IMG/VR virus record: IMGVR_UViG_3300022198_000284
Coordinates: 1-20,407 of that record
Strand: one strand, 5' to 3'
Length of the DNA stretch: 20,407 nt
Source of the DNA: a virus
The notes beneath the pieces were generated by a model. That model was not told where the DNA came from. It was given only the letters and a program-made list of their open reading frames with translations, and made no database searches. Position numbers and translations under genes: made by a program. This document shows, one piece after another, positions 1-8,379 of this stretch. The first letter of the stretch is position 1, and the number at the start of each line of letters is the position of its first letter.

Positions 1-709
1 TGCCATCGTAATGGTACAGTTCAACAATATGCGTTCCCGTTTTCGGAGATTTAACCCAAAAAGATAAAGCAACATTTTCTGCTGAAGATGTTCCGTATTT
101 CAAACCTTGTAAGTTTTGACCTTCTATAATTTGACGCACAAGCGCAAAGTCACCAGCATCTAATGATGAATCTGCGGTAGTTATATCTATTTCTAATGAT
201 GCACCAAAACCATTTGACTGGGGCGAGTCGCTTGCCCCTGCTTGTTTGCCAGTTACCGCAGCCGCACCAGTGCGCGTAAAGAGAAATCTATCTACTCCAG
301 TGTAACCGCTTGTAAGGCTTGATTGGTCGCCACGCTGTGCCACCTGCATAGCACCATTGATGATGAGGTTTCTGTTTCCATACGGAGCCGCCCACGACAG
401 CGTACCAGCACCGTCCGTAATCATCGCCTGACCGCTTGCACCATCGCCATCCGGCAGGGTGAAGGTGGTGGTGGCCGTCACGCTTGCAGGGGCTTGCAGC
501 TTGATTGCGTGGCTTGCGTCATCGTCAGCTAGGCTCAGAACGTCAATGCCATCAGTGCCATCAGCAAACGCCCCAAGTTGCTTGGTAAGCTCTCTAATAG
601 AGTTGTTGACCGCGCTAGGCAGCATACCCTCAGCAACAGATATGCCCCCAATATCCGTATTATTTGACGGCGTGGTGCTGTCGTAGTCGGTGAGTTTATC
701 TTTTGCCAT
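1..709 (-). CDS. Tail-fibre-like protein, 3' end cut by window edge
   Basis: An open frame starts at ATG 709 and runs without a stop to base 1, giving at least 236 codons; the C-terminus lies outside the window. The start overlaps the previous stop as TAATG. Residues 1-45 carry an N-terminal module (NNTDIGGISVAEG, then NNSIREL) that is clearly paralogous to the start of the upstream fibre gene and probably anchors the protein to the virion. After a short beta-rich linker comes a domain opening NRNLIINGAMQVAQRG and continuing through SGYTGVDRF. I recognise this from memory as a jelly-roll-like, possibly carbohydrate-binding domain common in phage tail proteins (compare NLLINGDFRVWQRG-type starts). 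It is likely a receptor-binding or fibre subunit. Its position last in the tail block fits. Fold and ligand are inferred. Confidence 0.8.
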   Translation of the reverse strand, partial: MAKDKLTDYDSTTPSNNTDIGGISVAEGMLPSAVNNSIRELTKQLGAFADGTDGIDVLSLADDDASHAIKLQAPASVTATTTFTLPDGDGASGQAMITDGAGTLSWAAPYGNRNLIINGAMQVAQRGDQSSLTSGYTGVDRFLFTRTGAAAVTGKQAGASDSPQSNGFGASLEIDITTADSSLDAGDFALVRQIIEGQNLQGLKYGTSSAENVALSFWVKSPKTGTHIVELYHYDG

Positions 710-1863
710 TAGTTAGCCTCCAACGCTGTAATCCGCGCTTCTAGTTCTTGTATGGTCTTAACCAGCAACGGCACTAGCTTAGACTGATCAATGCCTTGAT
801 AATCCGGCACTGAACGTGTACCCATAACCGCTGGCGTAACTACGTTGCCATCCTCGTCAAGCACCGCTGGTGTGACCTCGTATTCCTCGTCACGCATAGC
901 GTCTTTAGTGCCGGTGACACTTTCCGGCACGATGCCCTCTACCTCGTGGGCAAGGAAGCCATCGACAGGAACAGCGTCATCACCATCAGCAATCCACTTA
1001 AACCTAGCAGGACGTAACTGCTTGAGGCGTGTGGTGGCATCCCAGTCGTAGTTGACTGCGGTCTTTAGGCGGTAGTCGGATGAGGTGTTGTAGGCGGTAG
1101 ATGAACCGCTAGTGACTATACTTCCAACAATTCCATTCGGATTTCTAAACCAAAAGTGAGTAACGCCAGACGTGGTATTTTGCCACGATTGAAGGTTAGG
1201 GTTGGACACATTTCCGTTAATGGTAAACCTTGTTGAGTCACGAACACTGCCATTTAGTGCAACGTTGCCGGTATTATCTACCGTGACGTGGGTTTGGGTG
1301 TCTTCTTTAATAAACAAGGAACGATTAGCGGGATATACAATGTTTAAATCATTTCCAGAGGCAGTTGTAAAAGTACCCCCAGCATTAGCTTGAAATGTTG
1401 TAGCCGTCAGATTGCCAGTAACATCCACGCCTGTGCTGGTGGTGCGCAACTTTTCTGCTCCGTCATAGTGTAGTTCAGCACGACCACCACTAACAAAAGA
1501 TGCTAAACGATTGCCATTTGCGCCATCAATAACAACGTTTGCACCTTCTATGATTAAATTACCTGTCCCTGCGTCCTTAATATAACTTGCAAACCCATCG
1601 TGATAAATCTGCAAGTCAGACCCAGCACCGAAGATGCACTTGTCGCTATCGCCAAAGGTCAGGTCGCCTGTCAGAGACGCACTATCGAAGGCAGGGCTTT
1701 CCAGCGCAACCGCGCCGGTAGACACATCCTTGAGGTCAGCCATAACCTCGCGGATGGCGTTGTTAATGCCAGCCGGTGAGCAGCCCTCGGAGATGTCGAT
1801 GGACTGTATATCGGTGTTTGAGGAATTTACGTTACTGTAATCCCGGATGGAGTTTCTTGCCAT
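709..1863 (-). CDS. Tail fibre/spike with C-terminal S74 intramolecular chaperone
   Basis: A 384 aa protein preceded by a good ribosome binding site (AGGAG, 7 nt before the ATG). Residues 1-45 form the same virion-attachment module as the downstream fibre (NTDIQSIDISEG, NNAIREV). The middle is beta-rich, with FGAGSDLQIYHDG near residues 78-90, a motif frequent in marine phage fibres. The C-terminus from about 261 is a peptidase S74 / intramolecular chaperone domain: SSDYRLK at 261-267, LRPARFKW at 283-290, DGFLAHEVEG at 301-310, and YQGIDQSKLVPLLVKTIQEL at 355-374, ending in a short coiled coil. In this family the chaperone trimerises the fibre and then cuts itself off at the Ser-Asp dyad, here Ser262-Asp263. 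The gene probably encodes a trimeric host-recognition fibre. Confidence 0.9.
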   Translation of the reverse strand: MARNSIRDYSNVNSSNTDIQSIDISEGCSPAGINNAIREVMADLKDVSTGAVALESPAFDSASLTGDLTFGDSDKCIFGAGSDLQIYHDGFASYIKDAGTGNLIIEGANVVIDGANGNRLASFVSGGRAELHYDGAEKLRTTSTGVDVTGNLTATTFQANAGGTFTTASGNDLNIVYPANRSLFIKEDTQTHVTVDNTGNVALNGSVRDSTRFTINGNVSNPNLQSWQNTTSGVTHFWFRNPNGIVGSIVTSGSSTAYNTSSDYRLKTAVNYDWDATTRLKQLRPARFKWIADGDDAVPVDGFLAHEVEGIVPESVTGTKDAMRDEEYEVTPAVLDEDGNVVTPAVMGTRSVPDYQGIDQSKLVPLLVKTIQELEARITALEAN

Positions 1864-1904
1864 TATTTTCTCCTAAAGGCGACTGCCTTATTTATAGCAT
1901 AAAT

Positions 1905-3479
1905 CTAGCGCACGCGCACCGCCCGACCGTCAGACATCTTGGCAAACGTGAACGGATTGCCTTGGCGATCAACCCCGCTCTCGTAGCCCACGATGTTGCC
2001 GCCAGCCGCCATATCTTCGAGTGAGCTGGCTTGGGCTTGGGAAAGCAGCCCACCGATCTGACTAGGCGCTCTTGTAGACATAATTGGCGTTGTTGCTTGC
2101 AATAGACGCCCCGGTACTTGCAGCGCACCTCTACCGAGCTTTCCGCTTCCCCCATACATCAATGCAGTTGGGGTTGCCAATACAGCACCAAGAGCTGTCT
2201 TTAATGGACTACTACGCATCAAACGTTCAGCCGTTCCGCTAGACCCTAAAGTGGCTCCAATAACATCCCTAGCCTCGCGCGCAGCTATCTTTTCTGGAGC
2301 TGTTGGCGGCATTATCTGCATACCCTTTTGACGCAAGAGCTGTGTCGGAGTGAATTGTCCTCCCTGACCAACAGAAGCCTTTTTTGCGCCTTCTATAGCC
2401 TGCATTTTGCTAAACGCTTTATTTACGGCCTGCAATTCAGGAACATTCGGGTTTTGAGCTGTTATTTCTTTTCTTAACTCATCTCTAAGCTCTTTTACAG
2501 CCCTGCCTATCCTGCCTTTTTTCCCGCCCTTACTTGCAGTGGCAAAAACCTCTGCTGTTAAGTCAGTCTCCACATCCTTTAAAACTTGCTTTGATAGATT
2601 GCCATTAGTGACGCTTTTGCTGACTAGGTCGATAATTATTTTTTCAAACTCTTTGGCGTCACTTGGGTTCATAGATTTTTGTATAGACTGAGCTTTGCTG
2701 ATCAAAGGGGTCACGTTTACGGAAAGTTGCGGTATGATCCTTTCATAAGCATCGGACACAATCTCTGAGCCAGCTTCTACAAGCTCCTCGCCAGCAGCGC
2801 CTTTTGGTAACTTACCGCCCAAACCAGCCACAGCATCTTCAACGGTCTTTCTATTAAACTGCTGTCTGGTCTTGAGCTGCTGACCTTTGATAATATCTTG
2901 TACAAACGGCAGGCTCACACCTTCTTCAATAGACTTTACAGCGCCGCCGTATGCTTGACCGGGAGTTAGCGAATACCCTTTATCAATCATAGATTTTGCG
3001 GCTGCGCTGACAGTTGGTGTGATTTTTTCTGCCAACTTGCCGCCCGCCAAGCCAAAGGCTCCAGAGGTCAAAGCCCCAGTAACTCTGTCGCCAGCATCAC
3101 CTTCTGCTGCGCCAGCGCCATATGCAGCACCTTCTAGTCCAGCAATCTTGGCTCCGCTCTTTACGCCCAACCTAGCCAACCCCGCCCCGCCAGCTATAGC
3201 TGTTGGTAGTGAACCAATAAGCTCTAAGGCAAAAGATGTGTATGGGTGAGCCTCGCTATACGCTTTGATGTCGCCCCTTATGTTTTCAAGTTCCTCTTCA
3301 TAAGACTTGCCACCCTCCATAAACTTTGATCGAACGAAAGCCTCAGCCTCATCTGCGGTTCCAAAAGTAAGCCCCTGAGCAAGCGCTCTACCAACATCAA
3401 AAAGAACATCTGTTGTAGTTCTTCCGCCGCCTGCCGCTGGTAGTTTTTTGGTTGGCGATAATGTGTATTTTGAAGCCAT
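1905..3479 (-). CDS. Probable internal virion / DNA-ejection protein (524 aa)
   Basis: The ATG at 3479 directly follows the upstream TAG stop and has an SD-like GGGAGAG. Residues about 80-150 are Gly/Ala-rich and hydrophobic (ELIGSLPTAIAGGAGLARLG, then GALTSGAFGLAGG), a pattern seen in phage ejection proteins that insert into the host envelope. Residues about 150-370 are charged and predicted helical. The segment after 420 has another Ala/Gly/Leu-rich stretch followed by a compact tail (GYESGVDRQGNPFTFAKMSD). No lytic transglycosylase motif is visible. It is the last of three long helical proteins between the tail-hub genes and the fibres, the usual place for internal proteins expelled with the DNA in podoviruses. 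Function rests on position and composition, not on a recognised catalytic domain. Confidence 0.72.
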   Translation of the reverse strand: MASKYTLSPTKKLPAAGGGRTTTDVLFDVGRALAQGLTFGTADEAEAFVRSKFMEGGKSYEEELENIRGDIKAYSEAHPYTSFALELIGSLPTAIAGGAGLARLGVKSGAKIAGLEGAAYGAGAAEGDAGDRVTGALTSGAFGLAGGKLAEKITPTVSAAAKSMIDKGYSLTPGQAYGGAVKSIEEGVSLPFVQDIIKGQQLKTRQQFNRKTVEDAVAGLGGKLPKGAAGEELVEAGSEIVSDAYERIIPQLSVNVTPLISKAQSIQKSMNPSDAKEFEKIIIDLVSKSVTNGNLSKQVLKDVETDLTAEVFATASKGGKKGRIGRAVKELRDELRKEITAQNPNVPELQAVNKAFSKMQAIEGAKKASVGQGGQFTPTQLLRQKGMQIMPPTAPEKIAAREARDVIGATLGSSGTAERLMRSSPLKTALGAVLATPTALMYGGSGKLGRGALQVPGRLLQATTPIMSTRAPSQIGGLLSQAQASSLEDMAAGGNIVGYESGVDRQGNPFTFAKMSDGRAVRVR

Positions 3480-4781
3480 CTAGTCTCTCCCCAAAATCTG
3501 GAACTCGCCAGCAAGGCCATTATAGAAAACATCACCTTCTTTTATGGCTCCGCTTTCAACAAGATCATCAAGCTCTTTTTGGGTTTTTGCTCTTTGGTAA
3601 AATGCACCAAGTTGTTGGTCAGCCGCCTCTTCAAACCCAAGAAGGTTCTTTTCTTTTTTTAACGTGCTGCCCATTAAAGTTAGCCGCTTCTTGTTGTAAT
3701 CCATTAGCTGCTTAAACATTTTAGCTATTATCAGGTTCCCTTCTGGGGTATTGGTCATCATAGGTGCCGCCTGAGCAAAAAACTCCATATCTCTGTCTGA
3801 TGAAGCGCCTGATCCTGTGACCCTCATTCTTGGAACCATATAAGACATTGCGCTTCTCAAAACCTCTTGGTCGCGCAATTTGCTTACTTGCTCTTCTGAC
3901 AAGAAACCCAACTCCTTGCCAAGTTGGCGCAATCCCATCGTGGCACTCTGTATTCTACCTGTTTCAGCCCCGCCTTCTATCAAATCAATAATTTGCATAA
4001 CCCTTGGAGCCAATGTAGCATCTGTTTTAATGTCTTTTTGCGCCTCTTTAATTGTGGCAAAACCGGACTTGATGCCTTCTTTTAGGAACTCACTCTCTCC
4101 GCCTGTCATAATTGTCGTGCCGGGCTTTGTAAGCGCATCCCTTATAATTTTCTGACCCTCTGGGCTGTTTGGGTCAATCCCCGCAGCGGCCAAATTTTTC
4201 ATAAGGCTAGTTGTGTCTGGGCGCATAGCTTTAGCAAACTGCGCCTCAGCCAATAGCCGGTCAATAACTGACTTCTGAGACGCCGCCTTCTGAGCCGCGA
4301 TGCGATCCTCAGCGGCCTGATAACCACCCATAGCGCCAGCGCCCATACGCGCTAAAACCTGACCTGTTGACACTGGCACCGGACTCCACCCAGACGCATC
4401 GGCACCCTGAATAGCCGCACCCAAAAGCGCTTGCGTTGTTGGCTGCGCGTACCGCTGACCGAATGTGGTGGCGGCTGGAGTGCCTTGCGGGGTAGTAGGT
4501 GCTGCGGGCTGTTCAGCCTCTTGCTGCATTAGCGCCTTTTGCAGCGGGGATATGTACTTGCCCTGAGCCACATTCGCCAGCATAGGCAAGACGCGAGGCG
4601 CTGGCCCGCCAGTACCGCGAGCAAGTTGCGCCGCCTGTGCCTTTTGCAGCCCGCTAAGAGCCATAGGCGGAGTGCCACCACCGGGCAGCTGATATGGTCT
4701 TTGCATATTAGCCGCAGGCACAGGAGCTGCCTGCTGTTGCCCCTGAAGCAAACGTAAGAACGTGTTTATGCCATTACTCAT
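3480..4781 (-). CDS. Probable internal virion protein (433 aa)
   Basis: The start at 4781 has a GGGG-containing SD about 8-12 nt upstream. The first 130 residues are rich in Gln, Ala and Pro (QGQQQAAPVPAANMQ) and look disordered. Residues 130-200 are helical and Ala/Gln-rich (QVLARMGAGAMGGYQAAEDR). The second half contains MVPRMRVTGSGASSDRDMEF followed by NTPEGN, which I recognise as conserved in many phage virion proteins of this type; no enzymatic function is known to me for it. The gene lies between two other Ala/Gln-rich virion-type genes, so an internal or ejected structural role is the best inference. The stop is followed immediately by the next ATG, suggesting translational coupling. 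Confidence 0.7.
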   Translation of the reverse strand: MSNGINTFLRLLQGQQQAAPVPAANMQRPYQLPGGGTPPMALSGLQKAQAAQLARGTGGPAPRVLPMLANVAQGKYISPLQKALMQQEAEQPAAPTTPQGTPAATTFGQRYAQPTTQALLGAAIQGADASGWSPVPVSTGQVLARMGAGAMGGYQAAEDRIAAQKAASQKSVIDRLLAEAQFAKAMRPDTTSLMKNLAAAGIDPNSPEGQKIIRDALTKPGTTIMTGGESEFLKEGIKSGFATIKEAQKDIKTDATLAPRVMQIIDLIEGGAETGRIQSATMGLRQLGKELGFLSEEQVSKLRDQEVLRSAMSYMVPRMRVTGSGASSDRDMEFFAQAAPMMTNTPEGNLIIAKMFKQLMDYNKKRLTLMGSTLKKEKNLLGFEEAADQQLGAFYQRAKTQKELDDLVESGAIKEGDVFYNGLAGEFQILGRD

Positions 4782-4796
4782 GCCTAAACCCCTAAC

Positions 4797-5495
4797 CTAT
4801 AAAATCCCAAACGACTTGCCGAGGCCAGCTAAACCACTAAGGCCGCTGAGGAAATCGCCTGTCGGGTTGCGGAAATACGGCGTGACTTTTTCACTGCCAA
4901 CCGTGCCGCCCTGAACCGTCGCCATATAGTTCGCAAGAGACGATAGCGGTTGAGCCTGCTCAAAGTTAAAGCGGTCAATATCAGCCTGAAGCTCCGCCTG
5001 TGATTGCGCCTCGCGCGCTGCACCAACGCCCGCAAGCGTCTCAAGGTCAGCCATACCAAATGCGCGAGCTTGTGGAGCCTGCTGGATGGCCGCCTGCTGC
5101 GCGTTATACGCGTAAGGCGCTAACGCCTGCCCAAGAGCCGCCTGCTGGTATCCTGAGCCGTAACGGCCAGCTTTTGAGGCTTGCGCTTGAACCTGCTCGA
5201 CAACAGGGCGAAACGCCGCTGCCATTAGCGGGTTAGTACCCATCAGGTTTTGCATCACGACGTCTTGGGTAGCTGGAATAAACGGCGATCCGGTTACAGC
5301 CGCTTGGCGGATACCTTGCAGCGCCATTTCACTTTCAGGCGCAAACCCTACGGTTGTCTGACCGGGGTAATATGTCGGCTGATCACCGTAAAGCTCTTTC
5401 GCCTCAGATAAGCCAAACTCAAGAAATGGCTTCGCGTATTCTGGTGGGTTGACGCTCTGCGTAACCGTCCTTGTTGATCCGCCGCCTTTACTCAT
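4797..5495 (-). CDS. Virion-associated protein, Ala/Gln-rich (232 aa)
   Basis: The start overlaps the preceding stop by 8 nt (ATGAGTAA) and has GAAGGA upstream. The N-terminus is KGGGSTRTVTQSVNPPEYAKP. The centre is a long Ala/Gln helical region (KAGRYGSGYQQAALGQALAP, then further Ala/Gln-rich helix), and the C-terminus is a short hydrophobic Gly/Leu run (GDFLSGLSGLAGLGKSFGIL). The RYGSG...ALG.ALAP pattern is familiar from podovirus-like marine phage genomes next to internal virion genes. The C-terminal hydrophobic tail suggests membrane or lumen contact. It is probably the first of three ejection/internal proteins. No catalytic motif is visible and no precise function can be given. Confidence 0.68.
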   Translation of the reverse strand: MSKGGGSTRTVTQSVNPPEYAKPFLEFGLSEAKELYGDQPTYYPGQTTVGFAPESEMALQGIRQAAVTGSPFIPATQDVVMQNLMGTNPLMAAAFRPVVEQVQAQASKAGRYGSGYQQAALGQALAPYAYNAQQAAIQQAPQARAFGMADLETLAGVGAAREAQSQAELQADIDRFNFEQAQPLSSLANYMATVQGGTVGSEKVTPYFRNPTGDFLSGLSGLAGLGKSFGIL

Positions 5496-5889
5496 CGCTA
5501 ATATCCTTCACTAAAACCACCGACGTGGCGGTGTAATCTTTGAGCTGACGCTGCCAGCCCTTCCTGCCGATTATCTCCATACCGTTGCAGCCAATAGACC
5601 TAGCCCAGACTGCGATAGATTTTTCGGCCTCCATTAACTCGTCAAGCTCACCGCCTGCAAGCCATATCCTACAAACTGACCGCTGCGGGTAATCTACTAT
5701 CTCCGTTATAATAGCAGACTTCTCTAGCGGGTGGAACTGCGCCTTGCCAGTCGCGCAGGCGTGGTACACATCCTCCATACAATGCGTGTCGCCAGCGTAA
5801 TCTAGCGCGTCGCTGATCCACTTGTAGCAGCGCTCCCACTGAGCGCCCATCCGGTCTTCAGCCGATAATAAGGTAGGCGAAGTCTGCAT
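5488..5889 (-). CDS. Conserved phage protein of the tail region (about 133 aa)
   Basis: The frame is open upstream to 5979, but that longer form would overlap the previous gene by 122 nt. I prefer ATG 5889, which has CAGGA just upstream and gives 133 aa; ATG 5850, 7 nt after the preceding stop, is the other reasonable start (120 aa). The protein has WERCYKWISDALDYAG, then a THCMEDVYHAC segment, LAGGELDELMEAEKSIAVWA, and an end segment GCNGMEIIGRKGWQRQL. This W.RC..WI...L.Y..TH pattern recurs in small phage proteins encoded beside tail and internal virion genes. It has five Cys residues but no clear metal-binding spacing. Mixed alpha/beta, soluble, function unknown. Confidence 0.7.
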   Translation of the reverse strand: MQTSPTLLSAEDRMGAQWERCYKWISDALDYAGDTHCMEDVYHACATGKAQFHPLEKSAIITEIVDYPQRSVCRIWLAGGELDELMEAEKSIAVWARSIGCNGMEIIGRKGWQRQLKDYTATSVVLVKDISDE

Positions 5890-6181
5890 CGTGTCCTGAG
5901 TTCTGATAGTTGATGACCATAGTACCGTTTGTGCTGGTGCTATCAATGTATGGGTTGTGGTGCCAAGGGTCGTGGTCAACGCCGGTAAAAAACACTAGGC
6001 TAGATGTTGAATAGCGAGGATCGTTGACCGTTACCTGAGTGCTGCTTGATGGAAACGTCACATAGCCAACGCTGTTCAAGCCGCCGTTAATCGTGCGATT
6101 TAGAACCTCGGCAATTTCGCGTGTCGTAGCCGTGATTGGATTTAACGTGCGAAAGTTAGTAACGCGCTGTTCAATAGTCAT
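5858..6181 (-). CDS. Small conserved tail-region protein (107 aa)
   Basis: The start overlaps the stop of the gp10-like gene by ATGA. Residues 1-40 are helical (MTIEQRVTNFRTLNPITATT, then REIAEVLNRTING); the rest is beta-rich and Ser/Thr-rich (YVTFPSSSTQVTVNDPRYST), ending in NSGHDADFAYLIIG. The 3' end overlaps the extended form of the next ORF, which is part of the reason for choosing a shorter start there. The context (between the tail hub-like protein and the internal proteins) suggests a minor virion component or tail assembly factor. I do not recognise a named family. Confidence 0.7.
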   Translation of the reverse strand: MTIEQRVTNFRTLNPITATTREIAEVLNRTINGGLNSVGYVTFPSSSTQVTVNDPRYSTSSLVFFTGVDHDPWHHNPYIDSTSTNGTMVINYQNSGHDADFAYLIIG

Positions 6182-7641
6182 CGTCTGCCCACCGATCTAA
6201 CGTCTAAGTCTATTCCGTGCGCGTATGACCAGTCGCCGCTAAGTAGCATCTTTACGCGGTGATATCGGTCATGCGCTCTGAAAGGCACAAAACCTGAGAC
6301 GTTTGTGCTGCCGCCAGCGATAAAGTTGACAAGGTCAGTCGGCGTGCCGCGCAACCCGACAAAAATCTCAACGGAGCCGCCCTCGTGGTAAGGATAGACA
6401 CGCGTAATAATTGCGTGGTTTCCAACCTGAATAGCCGCCTCACCTGTCGTCACTATGCCCTGCAAAGGATCGCCAGAAAACGCGTGTATATTTGCGCCCA
6501 GAGCGCCGCCAAATAAAAACTGCCCGCCCTTGTACAATGCGCTATCAAGAGACGCTGGCAGGGCGTCTACGCTGGTGCTGATGTTGTCCAAATCCTCTAG
6601 CGTGTAGCCCGGCGTAAAGAACGGCGCAATCAAATCGTTTTTGACGTTTGCCAGAGACCAGCGACCCAAGGCGTAGTTGTAAATTAGCAGCCGGTCTGGC
6701 GTGCCGTCTATCGAGCTGTTCGACACATACGACCAAACCGCAATCTGGTTTTGCGGGTCTACGGTTGAGGTCATCTTGTCTTTGTAGGAGATATTAAAGT
6801 CTTCCTCTAGGAACCAGCGGTTCACCTTCTCCGCGCCGATAGGCTGAGAGCGAGAGCCATCGAACATATAGAAGCCGTCGTCTGACAGGTAAAACACCAT
6901 ATGCCCGATATTGCAGACAGAGCCGGAAACTTGACAGCCACGCGCCGTCTCAACCTTATCGAACTGCCAGATTAGTGGCGGGCCTGTGTAGGTAGCACGC
7001 ACAATCGCACGCTCCATCAGGATCGTGCAGTATTCCCCGCCGACCATTCCAGTAATTGCACCAGCGTCGGGTATTTCTTGGAAATCAGATTGATCCGTGC
7101 CAGCCACCCAGCTCGTTATGTCGTTAAACCCTGACCAGCGAACCTTATAAGGCACACGCCCTGAACCCTCGTCGATGTTGGCCGTCCACACAAAGTCGCG
7201 CACAACGGCAAGGAAGTCAGCCTTTGGCGGCGTGCCGGACAAATCAGAAAACACAGTATCGGTGCCAAGCTGGAATTTTTGCAGCTCTTCGCCAATACCG
7301 CCAGACGCGATAACTGTGTCGCCAAACTGGACAAACCGCCAACGCTCACCGCTGACCAAATCATAGGCAGGCGTGCCTGCCTTGCTTATGTCGTCGAGGC
7401 CGCTAGTTCCGGCATTGAAAGAGTAGAGCTTGGCGCTATCACCGGCAAACAGCTTTACTGAGCCGTCGTTTTGCTTCGCCGCGAATATGTTTAATATCGT
7501 GTTTGATGCGGCGGTTGAGTATTGCACAAAGCCGGGCATACTGCGGTATCCGTTAGCCGCAGGAATAACGTTTGTCGCCTCAACGACGCCCGCATTTGAG
7601 AAGTCGGGCTGATCTGGCAGCCATTCACCAAACGTAATCAT
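6178..7641 (-). CDS. P22 gp10-like tail hub / DNA stabilisation protein
   Basis: The frame is open to 7653, but ATG 7641 forms an ATGA overlap with the preceding stop and yields 487 aa beginning MITFGEWLPDQPDF, a typical start for this family. The protein is beta-rich throughout. Landmarks are NVIPAANGYRSMPGF near residues 24-38, PYKVRWSGFNDITSWVAG near 165, DAGAITGMVGGEYCTILMER near 192, IWQFDKVETARGC near 227, and a late RAHDRYHRVKMLLSGDW. These resemble a widespread phage protein annotated as tail accessory or packaged-DNA stabilisation (P22 gp10 type), which closes the portal/adaptor channel and forms the tail hub. Around residues 350-370 it carries a GYTLEDLDN...DALPASLDS segment also found in its upstream neighbour. 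Family placement is from memory. Confidence 0.75.
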   Translation of the reverse strand: MITFGEWLPDQPDFSNAGVVEATNVIPAANGYRSMPGFVQYSTAASNTILNIFAAKQNDGSVKLFAGDSAKLYSFNAGTSGLDDISKAGTPAYDLVSGERWRFVQFGDTVIASGGIGEELQKFQLGTDTVFSDLSGTPPKADFLAVVRDFVWTANIDEGSGRVPYKVRWSGFNDITSWVAGTDQSDFQEIPDAGAITGMVGGEYCTILMERAIVRATYTGPPLIWQFDKVETARGCQVSGSVCNIGHMVFYLSDDGFYMFDGSRSQPIGAEKVNRWFLEEDFNISYKDKMTSTVDPQNQIAVWSYVSNSSIDGTPDRLLIYNYALGRWSLANVKNDLIAPFFTPGYTLEDLDNISTSVDALPASLDSALYKGGQFLFGGALGANIHAFSGDPLQGIVTTGEAAIQVGNHAIITRVYPYHEGGSVEIFVGLRGTPTDLVNFIAGGSTNVSGFVPFRAHDRYHRVKMLLSGDWSYAHGIDLDVRSVGRR

Positions 7642-8369
7642 TGCCCTAACCAAACTCCTGTTGCGCCAGACGTCACAGTCGACCAGATGGCCGGTGTGTC
7701 CGTAGTGTCAGTCCAAATTGCGGCAGTGTCTGATGTGTCTGTCCACGCCTCGCCTAATATTTCTCCGGTGATTGTACCACTCACCGCGACATTTGCCGAC
7801 CCCGACATCGCAAACGTGCCAACCGGCGCAGACGCTGATGTAATCGCTGCGGTGGCGTCACCCTCAAATGCGTATACCAAAAATGCCTGAGCCGTAGCGT
7901 TAAAGGCGACTGTGGCGCTGCCGCCGTAAGATGCGATAAAGATGGCGTTAGCCGTAACACCAGCCGCGCCAGTGACTGACGCTGACATAGACTGTATGCG
8001 ATTTGCTGTTCCTGTTGATGTTATGGCAACAGCCGCAGCGCCGTCAAAATGCTGCACGCGTTGAGGCGCAGCCGTGGCAGACGCCGAAACATTTACGCTC
8101 GCGTCAAACTCAATCGCAAATAGCATAGCGCCGGTAGCTGTAACAGCCACAGACGCTGATCCGTCAGCAACAAGAACGCACAGGCGGTCTCCGGTGCCAA
8201 TCTCGTCCAGCGTATATCCGAAGTTGTCTAGCTGCTCAAGCGTACCCCAACTATCCAACTGATCCATCGTGGGGTTGCACCACGGCAGAGCGTCAGGACT
8301 GTCGAGGCTCGCTGGCAGCGCGTCTATGCTGCCAGTTAGCTGTTCAAGTTGTGGGTCGCTGGTTGCCAT
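7638..8369 (-). CDS. Repeat protein with seven 20-residue units (243 aa), tail region
   Basis: Residues 1-60 hold the motif DALPASLDS (16-24) and two LDxWG/LDNFG-type elements (MDQLDSWGTLEQLDNFGYTL). Residues 68-207 consist of seven consecutive 20-residue repeats with no insertions, each starting with an aromatic, Met or Ala then x-(G/A) and a beta stretch: ADGSASVAV, FDASVNVSA, FDGAAAVAI, MSASVTGAA, YGGSATVAF, FEGDATAAI, MSGSANVAV. The end has a second short repeat (AWTDTSDTAAIWTDTTDT). The composition is Ala/Ser/Thr/Val, giving an almost all-beta prediction. The gene sits between a 128 aa virion-type gene and the gp10-like gene. A stacked beta structure such as a fibre shaft or capsid/tail decoration is the likely fold. 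No enzymatic motif is seen. Confidence 0.8.
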   Translation of the reverse strand: MATSDPQLEQLTGSIDALPASLDSPDALPWCNPTMDQLDSWGTLEQLDNFGYTLDEIGTGDRLCVLVADGSASVAVTATGAMLFAIEFDASVNVSASATAAPQRVQHFDGAAAVAITSTGTANRIQSMSASVTGAAGVTANAIFIASYGGSATVAFNATAQAFLVYAFEGDATAAITSASAPVGTFAMSGSANVAVSGTITGEILGEAWTDTSDTAAIWTDTTDTPAIWSTVTSGATGVWLGQ

Positions 8370-8379
8370 CTAACCGCCT

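Noticed and set aside
1876-1889. Small hairpin AAGGC-GACT-GCCTT between the 524 aa gene and the S74 fibre gene
   Set aside because: Only 5 bp, no T run on the minus strand, and it ends just before the AGGAG site. It may slightly affect translation, but terminator function is not supported.
5488-5979. 163 aa version of the tail-region protein starting at 5979
   Set aside because: It would overlap the upstream gene by 122 nt, and the extra N-terminal residues (Thr-rich) do not look like the rest; shorter starts at 5889 or 5850 fit the operon better.
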